Both the position numbers and the translations under genes were made by a program. 48,320 nucleotides of DNA, taken from assembly GCA_964651755.1 (NCBI GenBank), contig CAZYZD010000006.1:1-48320 (forward strand). Direction: 5' to 3'. Shown piece after piece: positions 1 through 8,000 of this stretch (positions are counted from its first letter, which is position 1; the number at the start of each line of letters is the position of its first letter). Origin of the DNA: QNZT01 sp964651755. Lineage in GTDB: Bacteria; Campylobacterota; Campylobacteria; Campylobacterales; QNZT01. The notes under the pieces are model-generated. The model was not told the origin of the DNA and made no database searches. It worked only from the letters and a program-made list of their open reading frames with translations.

Positions 1-23
1 CTGTTTTTTAGCAAAACAGAGTG

Positions 24-29
24 TATAAT
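24..29 (+). promoter_or_regulatory. Sigma-70 -10 box of the first gene
   Basis: A perfect TATAAT preceded by TG lies about 34 bases before the GTG chosen as start of the downstream gene. The predicted transcript begins near base 36, which argues against a translation start at base 21. No clear -35 box is visible, which is usual for this phylum. Confidence 0.5.
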
Positions 30-62
30 CGTGCAAAATATTTTATGCTAAGGAATTGGATA

Positions 63-1901
63 GTGAAATTAAATTTCCGCAATGACCATTTTTCACTCTT
101 TTTTAAACTCAATTTTCTGTTGACGGCAGTGCTTTTTATCGCTTTTTCGGTCTATATACCGGATAACGGGCTGTTGCCTTTTTTGCTGGTAGCGCTTGCT
201 TTGGTTTCAAGTGCTGCTATTCTTTATCTGTTGTTGTATTTGATGCTATATCTTTTTCAACCTGCCGGGAAATTTGTACTCTATCTGGCAGCGCTGCTTT
301 TTGTGATTGCCGATATTGGATTGATTGTTGATTTTTTTATCTACAGGCTCTATAAATTTCATATCAATGCAATGGTGCTCAATATTATCACTTCTGTGGA
401 TGCAGCAGATTCTATGCAGATCGGTGTAGCGCCTGTGGTACTCTTTTTTCTTTTTGTTGTGGCATTGTTCGGGTTTGAACTTTTTATGATCAGAAAGATT
501 TTGGCTGCACAGAGCAGTCGTCTGGCACACTATAACCGCAGAATCAATGCAATGGTAACGATTCCTCTGGTGCTGGTGATCATGACGGAGAAGATCAGCT
601 ATGGTCTGGCTTCACTGACCAATAAAAATGAGATTTTATCTGCTTTTCGCGTGGTACCGCTCTATCAGCCGCTGACTTTTAACCGGCTTGCGGCAAAAGT
701 TTTTGATTATAAACCGGATGTCAGGGTGGAAAATACCATTCGCACAGATGCGATGATTCACTATCCGCTGCATCCTTTGGAAGTGAAAGAGGTTAAAAAG
801 TTTAATATTTTTATTTTTGCAAGTGATGCAGTGCGTAATTCCATTCTCAGTGAGGAAGTATCTCCCCATATAGAAGCTTTTAAAAAAGATGCACTGGTTT
901 TTCAGAATCACTATAGCGGCGGAAATGCCACCAGGTTTGGTATATTCTCTCTTATGTACGGGTTGAATGCTACCTACTGGTTCAATTTTCTGAATGCGGC
1001 AAAAGGTTCGGTGCTCTTTGATCATCTGAAACATCTGGATTACAATATTTCCATTGTCTCTTCTACCAATACCAACTGGCCGGAGTTCAGAAAAACTTGT
1101 TATGTGGATGTTGTGGAAAGTATCAAAGATGATTTTGCAGGAAAACCCTGGCAGAAAGATAAAGCTGCTGCAGACTATTTTTTGAATTGGATCGATCATT
1201 ACGAGGGAGAAAAACCTCTTTTCTCTTTTCTTTTCATGGATGCGCCGCACGGTTATTCATTTCCGCCTGATTTGAACAAATTTCATGCAGATGATGAGAA
1301 TATCAACTATATTGCAGCCACAAAAGGGAGTACAGAGATCAGGAGTGCGTTTGCCGGCTATAAAAATGCAGTCTATTTCGACGATATACTTTTTGGGAAG
1401 ATGATTGCCAAACTGAAGGAGAAGGGACTTTATGATGATGCTTTGATTATTTTTACGTCAGATCATGGTCAAGAGTTTTATGAATACGGCTCTTTCGGTC
1501 ACAATTCCGCTTTTTCGGAGGCGCAGACACATACGCCGTTTATCATGAAGCTGCCTAAAGCGTTACAGGGAACACTTTTTGCCGATACATCCGCTATGAC
1601 AAGCCATATTGATGTGGTGCCTACGCTTTTGCATTTGCTTGGTGTAGAAAATCCGCCGGGAGATTACAGTAATGGTTTTGATCTCTTTTGTAACAATTTT
1701 TCCCGAAAATATCTTTTTTGTGCAAATTGGAACAACAATGCGATTATTACGCCGCAATATACTTATGTTTTTTCCAATGTGCCCAATAAAATGTTCGGTA
1801 ACGAGGTAAGATTGTCTAAGAACTATCAGAAGGTTAAAGAGAAGACAGATGCAAAGCTGATTGTTGAAATCATGAATGAAAACAGAAAGTTTTTAAGGTA
1901 A
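63..1901 (+). CDS. YejM-like inner-membrane sulfatase-fold protein (DUF3413 type)
   Basis: A 612-residue membrane protein with about five hydrophobic helices in its first 170 residues, followed by a large alkaline-phosphatase/sulfatase-fold domain. The motif TSDHGQEF followed by GHNS matches the metal-binding signature of the sulfatase and phosphoethanolamine-transferase superfamily. The architecture resembles YejM/PbgA, which controls lipopolysaccharide or cardiolipin balance in enterobacteria; that function is inferred only. A possible start at 21 is rejected because a TATAAT lies at 24-29. The GTG at 63 has an AAGGAA ribosome site at 50-55. It appears to be monocistronic, with the cbpA promoter following it. 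It could instead be an active phosphoethanolamine transferase. Confidence 0.75.
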   Translation: MKLNFRNDHFSLFFKLNFLLTAVLFIAFSVYIPDNGLLPFLLVALALVSSAAILYLLLYLMLYLFQPAGKFVLYLAALLFVIADIGLIVDFFIYRLYKFHINAMVLNIITSVDAADSMQIGVAPVVLFFLFVVALFGFELFMIRKILAAQSSRLAHYNRRINAMVTIPLVLVIMTEKISYGLASLTNKNEILSAFRVVPLYQPLTFNRLAAKVFDYKPDVRVENTIRTDAMIHYPLHPLEVKEVKKFNIFIFASDAVRNSILSEEVSPHIEAFKKDALVFQNHYSGGNATRFGIFSLMYGLNATYWFNFLNAAKGSVLFDHLKHLDYNISIVSSTNTNWPEFRKTCYVDVVESIKDDFAGKPWQKDKAAADYFLNWIDHYEGEKPLFSFLFMDAPHGYSFPPDLNKFHADDENINYIAATKGSTEIRSAFAGYKNAVYFDDILFGKMIAKLKEKGLYDDALIIFTSDHGQEFYEYGSFGHNSAFSEAQTHTPFIMKLPKALQGTLFADTSAMTSHIDVVPTLLHLLGVENPPGDYSNGFDLFCNNFSRKYLFCANWNNNAIITPQYTYVFSNVPNKMFGNEVRLSKNYQKVKEKTDAKLIVEIMNENRKFLR

Positions 1902-1944
1902 TTGTCTCTTTTTTAATAAAAGTAAAATAGGTTTTTTTATTATA

Positions 1945-1965
1945 GTTGATTGACATACACTAAAC
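1945..1965 (+). promoter_or_regulatory. HAIR-like HspR operator over the -35 box
   Basis: The sequence reads GTTGATT-N7-ACTAAAC. The HspR-associated inverted repeat known from Streptomyces and related systems is CTTGAGT-N7-ACTCAAG; this element matches 10 of 14 positions with the correct 7-base spacing. It covers the -35 box of the promoter driving cbpA and hspR, so HspR would block its own promoter. That is autoregulation as known in Helicobacter and Campylobacter, but inferred here. Confidence 0.5.
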
Positions 1966-1979
1966 TATTATGCTATAAT
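1950..1979 (+). promoter_or_regulatory. Strong sigma-70 promoter of cbpA-hspR
   Basis: TTGACA (1950-1955) and TATAAT (1974-1979) are separated by 18 bases, and the -10 box is preceded by TGC (extended -10). It is one of the two best consensus promoters in the window and sits 30 bases before the TTG start of cbpA. Confidence 0.75.
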
Positions 1980-2008
1980 ACGCCTAAAAATTATCAGGGA
2001 GTAGAAAG

Positions 2009-2890
2009 TTGAGTAAAAGTTTATATGAAACATTAGGTGTCTCGGAGAATGCATCCGCCGACGAGATCAAAAAAGCATACCGTAAACTGGCTCGTAAATA
2101 CCATCCGGATATCAATAAATCTCCCGAAGCAGAAGAGAAGTTCAAAGAGATAAATGCTGCTTATGAGATTTTAAGTGATCCGGAGAAGAAGCGCCAGTAT
2201 GATCAGGTAGGTGACAATATGTTCGGCGGTCAGAGTTTCCATGATTTTGCCGGAGCACAGGGTGGCGCCGATCTGGATGAAATTCTGAGAAGTATTTTCG
2301 GCGGCGGCGGTTTCGGTGGTTTCAGCAGCGGCGGGAGTACCGGAGGATTTGGCGGTTTTGGAGGATTTGGCGGCAGCGGATATTCCGAACCGAACCTTGA
2401 TCTTGAGACCTCCATTACAATTCCGTTCAATACTGCTGCACTCGGAGGAAAGCATTCTCTGACTGTAAATGGAGAGACTTTTGATATTAAAATACCGGCA
2501 GGTATTAAAAGCGGTGAAAAACTGCGTGTTAAAGGAAAAGGACAGAAGATGGGCGGTCGGGCAGGTGACTTGTATATCAAAGTCAATGTCGCACCGAGTC
2601 CGGAATATACCAGAGATGGTAACAATCTGACAAAAGAGGTGGATATCCCTCTCAAAACTGCACTCTTTGGAGGAAAAGTTTCTGTGCCTACGCTGCATAA
2701 AGAGATTACGGTCAAGATTCCCAAAGGGATCAAGTGCGGACAGAAACTACGTGTCAAAGAGCAGGGTATTATGGATAGAAAAACCAAACAGATGGGAGAT
2801 CTGTACCTCAAACTGAACGTTATTTTGCCAAAAGTCGAGACACTCGATCCTGAGTTGGCAAAAATGATGGAAGAGAAATTACCAGAGTAA
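2009..2890 (+). CDS. cbpA: DnaJ-family co-chaperone CbpA
   Basis: A 293-residue DnaJ-type co-chaperone that would stimulate the DnaK ATPase and deliver unfolded clients. The J domain fills residues 1-70 with the catalytic HPD at 32-34. A glycine/phenylalanine-rich linker (about 71-130) contains several GGFGGF units, and two beta-barrel substrate-binding domains follow. The cysteine-rich zinc-finger domain of DnaJ is absent, which makes it CbpA-like (class B). The start is TTG at 2009 with AGGGA upstream. It is cotranscribed with hspR, 13 bases downstream, as in other Campylobacterota, and is probably under HspR control through the HAIR-like site. Confidence 0.93.
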   Translation: MSKSLYETLGVSENASADEIKKAYRKLARKYHPDINKSPEAEEKFKEINAAYEILSDPEKKRQYDQVGDNMFGGQSFHDFAGAQGGADLDEILRSIFGGGGFGGFSSGGSTGGFGGFGGFGGSGYSEPNLDLETSITIPFNTAALGGKHSLTVNGETFDIKIPAGIKSGEKLRVKGKGQKMGGRAGDLYIKVNVAPSPEYTRDGNNLTKEVDIPLKTALFGGKVSVPTLHKEITVKIPKGIKCGQKLRVKEQGIMDRKTKQMGDLYLKLNVILPKVETLDPELAKMMEEKLPE

Positions 2891-2903
2891 AAGGAGAGAG
2901 ATA

Positions 2904-3278
2904 ATGCATGGATATGATGAACCGGTTTACTTGATCAGTGTCGTTGCAAAGGCGCTCAACATCCACCCGCAGACGTTGAGACAGTATGAAAGAGAAGGAT
3001 TGGTGACGCCGTCGCGTACGAGCGGCAAAATGCGGCTTTATTCACAGAGAGATATTGACAGAATTAACATGATTTTACGTTTGACGCGTGATCTTGGTGT
3101 CAATCTTGCAGGTGTGGATATTATTTTGCAGTTTAAAGATCAGATTGATCAGATGGAGCAGGAGATTGAAGATTTGCAGCATAAATTGGCAACATATGAA
3201 AAACACGGTACGATAGGTAAAAGTAATTCTCTTGTCAAAAAACGTAATATTTATGAAATAATCATCTTTGGAGAGTAG
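2904..3278 (+). CDS. hspR: Heat-shock repressor HspR (MerR family)
   Basis: A 124-residue MerR-type DNA-binding protein. The N-terminal winged helix-turn-helix (about residues 8-75) contains HPQTLRQYEREGLV, typical of HspR, and a coiled coil follows (about 80-100). HspR represses chaperone operons by binding HAIR inverted repeats, with DnaK/CbpA thought to modulate it. Position directly after cbpA and the HAIR-like site at 1945-1965 support an autoregulated operon. AGGAGAGAG precedes the ATG. The gene ends four bases from the stop of convergent nnrS. Confidence 0.93.
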   Translation: MHGYDEPVYLISVVAKALNIHPQTLRQYEREGLVTPSRTSGKMRLYSQRDIDRINMILRLTRDLGVNLAGVDIILQFKDQIDQMEQEIEDLQHKLATYEKHGTIGKSNSLVKKRNIYEIIIFGE

Positions 3279-3302
3279 TGTTTTAACGCACTTTTTCTCC
3301 AA
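3270..3302. terminator. Possible terminator hairpin between hspR and nnrS
   Basis: The tail of hspR and the stop of nnrS share a weak hairpin: an outer GGAGA/TCTCC stem and an inner AGTG/CACT stem, with CACT followed by five T residues. The stems are short and interrupted, so this is only a candidate. Confidence 0.25.
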
Positions 3303-4449
3303 AAAGCAGGGCAGGAAAATATTTGATTGCCCATCCTCCAAAGAGTATTAACCACAATCCCACGGTGATATCGAAAATAAAAGGTGTTGCGGTATAGGAG
3401 TAGATAAGACGCATATAGAGTGTGATCTGTGTCAGATAGAAGAGAATCTTCGTCTTTTCGTCTGTTTGCATCATATTGCCCGAATGTCCCAGTGTTACGC
3501 GTGTTCCAAAGCCTACCAGCACAGTTGTGACAAAACCGATTGCTACAAAATGTATGCTTGCAAAAATCCAGTTTTGATTCAGCAGCAGTGCGGCAAAGTC
3601 ACTGAGTGCACCCAGAAAGAGTCCCAGCGGGAGCCAGAAGATTGCCAGATGTAAAATCCAGAGAATAGGTTCCGCTTTTTTATAGGGCAGATGCCAGCGG
3701 TAAATCTCTTTAGCGATAATTACGGCAGCGATAAAAAGAAACACAAAACCATAATTTCCGGCAACAAGATTGGTAACAATAGCAGCGGTAAAGAGGAAAT
3801 AGACACTTTTTAGAAGCTTGGTATTTTTGGCAATCATTACATGAGAGAAGAAGGGGATCATCCTTTGTCCTACCGAAAATGTTACAAAAACAAAATAGAG
3901 ATAGAGTGAAATTTGTTTGGCAGCCTCTTCGAGTAAGAGACTCTCTGTCATAAGGGCTATGATGAAAAGAAGATGCGCTCCTATACCTGAGCCAAATGAG
4001 ACCAGAATCCAAAACTGGTCATATTTCTCTTTTGCAGGTGATGTTTTGTAAATCATGTAAAATGCATAAAAACTGAAAAGCTGATTTCCCAGTAAAAGCA
4101 GCATACCGATATAGAGCAGCCATACCGTTGTAAATATGCCTGTCAGAAAAAGCAGTGTACCGCTTGCAAGCAGGGTAAAATTTGTAGTATAAATCTTTTG
4201 ATCGAGTGGCGGCATCTGTGAAAAACGGGGAAAGGTTGTCAGTAAAAACCCCTGAAAAAAAGCAGTAAATACGATAAATATCAAAGAGTATGCATGAAAA
4301 GCATTCGGTAAGATTTCTGTGGTGATAATCCCTTTGTACATCAGTAGAAAAAGTATCATCATGAGGATTGCCTGAATCACACCCCATCCGAAAAAAGGTT
4401 GATGTGGCTGGGAAAAGAGATAGTGCAGTCGTCTGTTTTCTGTGGACAT
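3283..4449 (-). CDS. nnrS: NnrS family heme-copper membrane protein
   Basis: A 388-residue polytopic membrane protein with about 11-12 hydrophobic helices. Family signatures are RMIPFF near the middle and GHSG after a glycine-rich TRVTL stretch near the C-terminus. NnrS proteins are associated with nitric-oxide and nitrosative-stress tolerance in denitrifiers and are controlled by CRP/FNR-type regulators. The ATG at 4449 is chosen because AGGAG lies five bases upstream; an in-frame ATG at 4503 would lie upstream of the predicted transcription start. An FNR-type palindrome at -41.5 supports induction by low oxygen or nitric oxide. Confidence 0.8.
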   Translation of the reverse strand: MSTENRRLHYLFSQPHQPFFGWGVIQAILMMILFLLMYKGIITTEILPNAFHAYSLIFIVFTAFFQGFLLTTFPRFSQMPPLDQKIYTTNFTLLASGTLLFLTGIFTTVWLLYIGMLLLLGNQLFSFYAFYMIYKTSPAKEKYDQFWILVSFGSGIGAHLLFIIALMTESLLLEEAAKQISLYLYFVFVTFSVGQRMIPFFSHVMIAKNTKLLKSVYFLFTAAIVTNLVAGNYGFVFLFIAAVIIAKEIYRWHLPYKKAEPILWILHLAIFWLPLGLFLGALSDFAALLLNQNWIFASIHFVAIGFVTTVLVGFGTRVTLGHSGNMMQTDEKTKILFYLTQITLYMRLIYSYTATPFIFDITVGLWLILFGGWAIKYFPALLFGEKVR

Positions 4450-4486
4450 ATATACTCCTGTCTGTATAAAGAAATCTAATTTTTGT

Positions 4487-4492
4487 ATAGTA
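4487..4492 (-). promoter_or_regulatory. Extended -10 box of nnrS
   Basis: On the minus strand the sequence reads TGCTACTAT, an extended -10 element. It predicts a transcription start near 4480, about 31 bases before the chosen nnrS start codon. Confidence 0.5.
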
Positions 4493-4514
4493 GCATTTTT
4501 CATAAAAGAAGAGA

Positions 4515-4528
4515 TTGAGAGAGATCAA
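4515..4528. promoter_or_regulatory. FNR/CRP-family binding palindrome
   Basis: TTGA-N6-TCAA, reading TTGAG-AGAG-ATCAA against the FNR/NnrR consensus TTGAT-N4-ATCAA (9 of 10 consensus bases). Its centre, 4521.5, is 41.5 bases upstream of the start predicted for nnrS, the classic class II activator position. It is also about 65 bases upstream of the start predicted for the divergent gene at 4607. Confidence 0.55.
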
Positions 4529-4571
4529 TGCAAACTCATATTGTCCGGGTAAGTTCTTCATGTAGATAATA

Positions 4572-4580
4572 TGGTATGAT
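4572..4580 (+). promoter_or_regulatory. Extended -10 box of the glycerophosphotransferase-like gene
   Basis: TGGTATGAT is an extended -10 element located 26 bases before the TTG start at 4607. No good -35 box is visible. Confidence 0.45.
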
Positions 4581-4606
4581 TAAAAAAAAATTCTCAGGCA
4601 GGTTGA

Positions 4607-5629
4607 TTGAAAAAGTTTTTGCTCTATATCTCCAAAGCGTACAGTATTCCTATATGCAGACCGTTACAGGAAGAGATCGAAAGAAGAGGATTTGAAGTAT
4701 ATTGGTTTTGTGATGAAGAGAAGACCCGGAAAGTACTGGATCAAAATGCACGGTTACTTGACAGTGTAGAAGATGTGCTCGATTTTCATCCTGATGTAGT
4801 ACTGGTTGCTACCAATGTAGTGCCGGATTTTTTTCCCGGTATCAAAGTTCAGGTTTTCCATGGGTTCAGTGTCGGCAAACGCAGTGAGGCAAAAGGGCAT
4901 TTTAACATAAGAGGTTTTTTTGATCTCTACTGTACCCAGGGTCCCAGTACGACGATTCCTTTTCTGGAGTTACAGAAAAAACATAAATATTTTGATGTGG
5001 TTGAAACAGGCTGGTCCAAAGTGGATCCTCTCTTTCCTCTGAGTGAAACGCGCAATGATCTTCCCGTTGTTATGATCAGTTCGACATTTACCACACGGTT
5101 GAGTCTGGCAAAAAATCCGACTGTTGTCAAAGAGCTGGAGCGTTTATCCCGCAGCGGAAAGTATCGTTTTATAGCGGTATTGCATCCCAGTATGGAAGAG
5201 GAGATTGTGGATAAGTTCCGTGCTATGCAAAACAGTCTTTTTACATTTTATGATACAGTAGAGTTGATTCCGCTTTTCAAAGAGGCAGATATAATGCTCT
5301 CGGATACGACATCGGCAATATCGGAATTTTTGCTGCAGGGTAAGCCGGTCGTGACTATCAACAATAACAGACCGGCAGACTATTTGATCAATATTACAGA
5401 TGCTTCTGAGATAGAGCGTGCACTTGATTATGCATTGACAAAACCCGCTGAAGTTATGCAGAATATCCGTACTTTTATAGCGCAGACACATCCCTACACC
5501 GACGGAAAATCTAGTCAGAGGGTAGTAGATGCCTGTCTCGATTTTCTGGAGCATAAAAAAGTGAGACGAAAACCGCTGAATTTGATCCGCAGATTTAAAA
5601 TTCGCAAAAAGCTGGGATACTTTTTTTAA
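4607..5629 (+). CDS. CDP-glycerol glycerophosphotransferase-like enzyme (TagB/TagF family)
   Basis: A 340-residue soluble GT-B-fold protein. It contains FHGFSVGK (about residues 85-92), equivalent to the HG motif that binds the nucleotide substrate, and near the C-terminus SDTTSAISEFLLQGKP, matching the family signature in which the CDP-glycerol phosphates are bound. Relatives transfer glycerol phosphate to teichoic acids or, in Gram-negative bacteria, to capsule or lipooligosaccharide. The acceptor cannot be deduced here because no glycan cluster adjoins. The start is TTG with AGGCAGG upstream. The basic C-terminus may touch the membrane. Confidence 0.7.
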   Translation: MKKFLLYISKAYSIPICRPLQEEIERRGFEVYWFCDEEKTRKVLDQNARLLDSVEDVLDFHPDVVLVATNVVPDFFPGIKVQVFHGFSVGKRSEAKGHFNIRGFFDLYCTQGPSTTIPFLELQKKHKYFDVVETGWSKVDPLFPLSETRNDLPVVMISSTFTTRLSLAKNPTVVKELERLSRSGKYRFIAVLHPSMEEEIVDKFRAMQNSLFTFYDTVELIPLFKEADIMLSDTTSAISEFLLQGKPVVTINNNRPADYLINITDASEIERALDYALTKPAEVMQNIRTFIAQTHPYTDGKSSQRVVDACLDFLEHKKVRRKPLNLIRRFKIRKKLGYFF

Positions 5630-5644
5630 AATCGTTTCATACAG

Positions 5645-5672
5645 GGCAAAATTCTTATGAGAAAATTTTGCC
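5645..5672. repeat. Inverted repeat between convergent genes
   Basis: GGCAAAATT (5645-5653) and AATTTTGCC (5664-5672) form a perfect 9-bp stem with a 10-base loop that contains the stop codon of the minus-strand LRR gene. There is no T-run after it on either strand, so it is at best a weak bidirectional terminator or an RNA-stabilising hairpin. Confidence 0.4.
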
Positions 5673-7130
5673 AAAAAGGGAGGAGCGTTTTTTCTCTTTC
5701 TCTGCCTGAAGCTGTTTGGCTTCTGCGAGGTGCTCTCCCTTGGGAAAATAGAAAATATACTCTGCATAAGAGGCAATGGTATCCTCTTTTCTGGCTTTTT
5801 CCCATGCTTGTGTTTCCAGCGCTTTTACCCTTTCGGTCTGAATCAGTTCATCCAGCTTTTTAACGGCTTCCATATAGTGCATGGAGGTGGGAAATTCCTG
5901 CAAAAAGGATTCATAGGCGGCTTTGGTATTGTGCATCTTTGCTTTGGTCCAGCTGGTATGCTCTTTTTCAGCAACTTCTCTGATATGTTGCAACTGTTGA
6001 AGAGAGTTTTCATCCAGGTGATGGAGATTTGCGATTGTTTCCGGGAGTTGCAGGATACTGTTTTTTTCGATATTGAGAGATGTTAATGCTCTCAGGTTTC
6101 CTATTGATTCCGGCAGCGCAGTCAGTTGATTGCTTCCAAGATCGAGTTTTTGCAACTGTACCAGGTTCCCTATACTTTCAGGTAATTTTGTCAATCTGTT
6201 CCAGCGTATTGTCAACTCTTCAAGCTGGGTGAATTCGCTGATCCATTCAGGCAATGCATGAAGTGAACTTCCCCAGAGTGTCAGTTTTCTGAGTTTTGTC
6301 AGTTTACGCATCTCTTCAGGAAGTGTGGCGATAGCATTGGTACTGAGATTTAGTGTTTCAAGGTTGGTAAGATTGCCGATCCATTCGGGAATAGTTGTTA
6401 ATGAGGTATTGCTGAGGGTAAGTTCTCTGAGGTTGGAGAGTTCACCGATAGCATCTGGCAGTTGTTGGAGCGGGTTATTGGCGAGATTGAGTTTTTGGAG
6501 GTTTTTCAACTCATCGATCCAGTCGGGTATCTGTGTTAGATGGTTGTCGGTAATATAGAGTACTCTTAGATTTGAGAGTGCTCTGATAGTATCGGGAAAA
6601 GTGATGAGGTGATTATGGCTGATATAGAGTTCGCTGAGGTTTTGAAGTGCGGTAATGGATGCAGGGAGTTTATAGACTCTGTTTTTTCCCAGATCAAGCA
6701 GCGTTAATTTTTCCAGATTTTTGATATTTTCCGGAATTTCAGCAATCTGATTTTTATAGAGCGAGAGCTTTGAAAGATGGGAGAGTTTTGTAATCCACTG
6801 TGGTATTTCAGTCAGAGCGTTGCCGCTTAGGTTGAGAATGGAAATATTTTGCAATGTACCCAGAAGGGGCGGAACCCATGATAGGTCATAGTTTGCAAGA
6901 TCAAGTCTCTCCATCTTTTGCAGAAGAGAGAGGTCTCTTGGTAAATCTGTGATATCGATATGATTTTTGTCAGCCCATTCGACCAGGGGTTTTAAATCTT
7001 TGTGCATACTCTCCTGTAGAGTGCGGAGATGTTTTGAAGCATTTTTGAGACTTTTCAGGTAGTCGTCGTAGTTTTCAAATTGCCGGATTATTTTTTGGTA
7101 ATCCTGTTCGAGAAGATGTGTCGATAACAT
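5655..7130 (-). CDS. Leucine-rich-repeat protein with TPR-like tail
   Basis: A 491-residue protein without signal peptide or membrane helix. After a helical N-terminus (1-69) come about 13 consecutive 23-residue leucine-rich repeats (about 70-368) of the LPxxIGxLxxLxxLxLxxNxL type, a scaffold for protein binding. The tail (about 390-478) has two related helical units, each containing AYESFLQEFP-like and YAEYIFYFPKGEH-like sequence, resembling short TPR-like repeats. It starts directly after the stop of the upstream gene, with GGAGG inside that gene's end, so translation is probably coupled. The partner is unknown. It is probably cytoplasmic. Confidence 0.8.
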   Translation of the reverse strand: MLSTHLLEQDYQKIIRQFENYDDYLKSLKNASKHLRTLQESMHKDLKPLVEWADKNHIDITDLPRDLSLLQKMERLDLANYDLSWVPPLLGTLQNISILNLSGNALTEIPQWITKLSHLSKLSLYKNQIAEIPENIKNLEKLTLLDLGKNRVYKLPASITALQNLSELYISHNHLITFPDTIRALSNLRVLYITDNHLTQIPDWIDELKNLQKLNLANNPLQQLPDAIGELSNLRELTLSNTSLTTIPEWIGNLTNLETLNLSTNAIATLPEEMRKLTKLRKLTLWGSSLHALPEWISEFTQLEELTIRWNRLTKLPESIGNLVQLQKLDLGSNQLTALPESIGNLRALTSLNIEKNSILQLPETIANLHHLDENSLQQLQHIREVAEKEHTSWTKAKMHNTKAAYESFLQEFPTSMHYMEAVKKLDELIQTERVKALETQAWEKARKEDTIASYAEYIFYFPKGEHLAEAKQLQAEKEKKRSSLFGKIFS

Positions 7131-7919
7131 TTATATTGCCTCCTGCAAAGGTACTTTTGTGAAATTATCTACTTCATGAGGTTGTGATGCAGGAAAGATT
7201 TTATGCAGCAGTTTTGTTTTGTTATCGTTCAGAGGTTTGAAATGGTGTTGCTGTATGAGTTCCTGAAGTTCGGGCAAAGTATCGTTAAAAATGAGTTTGT
7301 TATTTTTGAATTCCAGCATCGGAAAGTGTGTTTTGAAATATTCTGTGCCTTCCTTTTCCTCTTCAAGTAGTGCTTTGCTGCCAAATGCAATGGTGTAAAA
7401 TCCGACTTCAAATGCTGATTCGAAAAAGGCTTTTATTTTTTGTGCTGCTACTATCGTTTCAGGAAAATGGTCGAGGTTGACAAGCAGCAGGTGATAGGGT
7501 TCTGTCTGATCGTCTCTTACAAAGTGGTTGTAGTCGCTGATTGTCAGAATGGTGGGGGAGAGTAGTTCATGATGTCTGTAAAGTGATATTTTTTCCAGTT
7601 GTGAAAATTTTTGTTGCGCATCTTCGGATGTCAGGGCAATTTCATACAGATTTGCCTCTTTGAGCAGAGAGAGATCGAGAAAACGTTTTTTATATCCAAA
7701 GTCAAATACTGTAGTTTTAAGTCTCTTTTTTGGTAGTGTTTCGCAGAGTCTCAATGCTACATTTTCAATAAAACTGTTTGCCGCCGTTTCACTTTTCTCA
7801 TCAAAAAAGAGTGTAAATCCACCTGTATGAGCCGGTAAGAAAAGGGGTAATGTGTGTCCGTTGTCTGTAAGTTCTCCGACATACACTCCCCATGGAAACC
7901 TGTTGTCTTTTTCTTGCAT
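7131..7919 (-). CDS. Protein resembling an inactive FtsK/SpoIIIE ATPase domain
   Basis: A 262-residue soluble protein I cannot assign firmly. Its layout resembles the degenerate ATPase half found before the active domain in large FtsK/SpoIIIE-type proteins: a beta-rich start, a long helical stretch containing SDYNHF, then EPYHLLLVNLDHFPE and a GFYTIAFG strand. No Walker A (GxxxxGKT) or Walker B motif is present. It ends at KVPLQEAI, where the active ATPase domain would be expected to begin. GAGG precedes the ATG. It is fused head to tail, with no gap, to the LRR gene, suggesting the two products act together. Confidence 0.45.
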   Translation of the reverse strand: MQEKDNRFPWGVYVGELTDNGHTLPLFLPAHTGGFTLFFDEKSETAANSFIENVALRLCETLPKKRLKTTVFDFGYKKRFLDLSLLKEANLYEIALTSEDAQQKFSQLEKISLYRHHELLSPTILTISDYNHFVRDDQTEPYHLLLVNLDHFPETIVAAQKIKAFFESAFEVGFYTIAFGSKALLEEEKEGTEYFKTHFPMLEFKNNKLIFNDTLPELQELIQQHHFKPLNDNKTKLLHKIFPASQPHEVDNFTKVPLQEAI

Positions 7920-8000
7920 GGTACCTCTTGTCTCCTGTTAGTAGATATGATTCTTTTGTGCATATCGGCTTTTTGAGAAAGATATTGAATATGGGCAGAA

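Noticed and set aside
636..1250. 204-codon antisense frame inside the first gene
   Set aside because: No plausible start context; the opposite strand encodes a clear sulfatase-fold protein with intact motifs.
1942..1968. ATAGTT/AACTAT inverted repeat around the cbpA -35
   Set aside because: The arms are only 6 bp with a 15-base spacer; the HAIR-like reading of the same region has better spacing and a known protein.
2171..2811. Two long antisense open frames (175 and 193 codons) inside cbpA
   Set aside because: They mirror the glycine-rich linker and beta domains of cbpA, have low-complexity serine/proline-rich translations, and no ribosome site.
7131..7133. Stop codon between the FtsK-like and LRR genes as a frameshift or nonsense mutation in one long gene
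   Set aside because: The LRR gene has its own GGAGG site and ATG, and there is no Walker-domain remnant in any frame after the stop.
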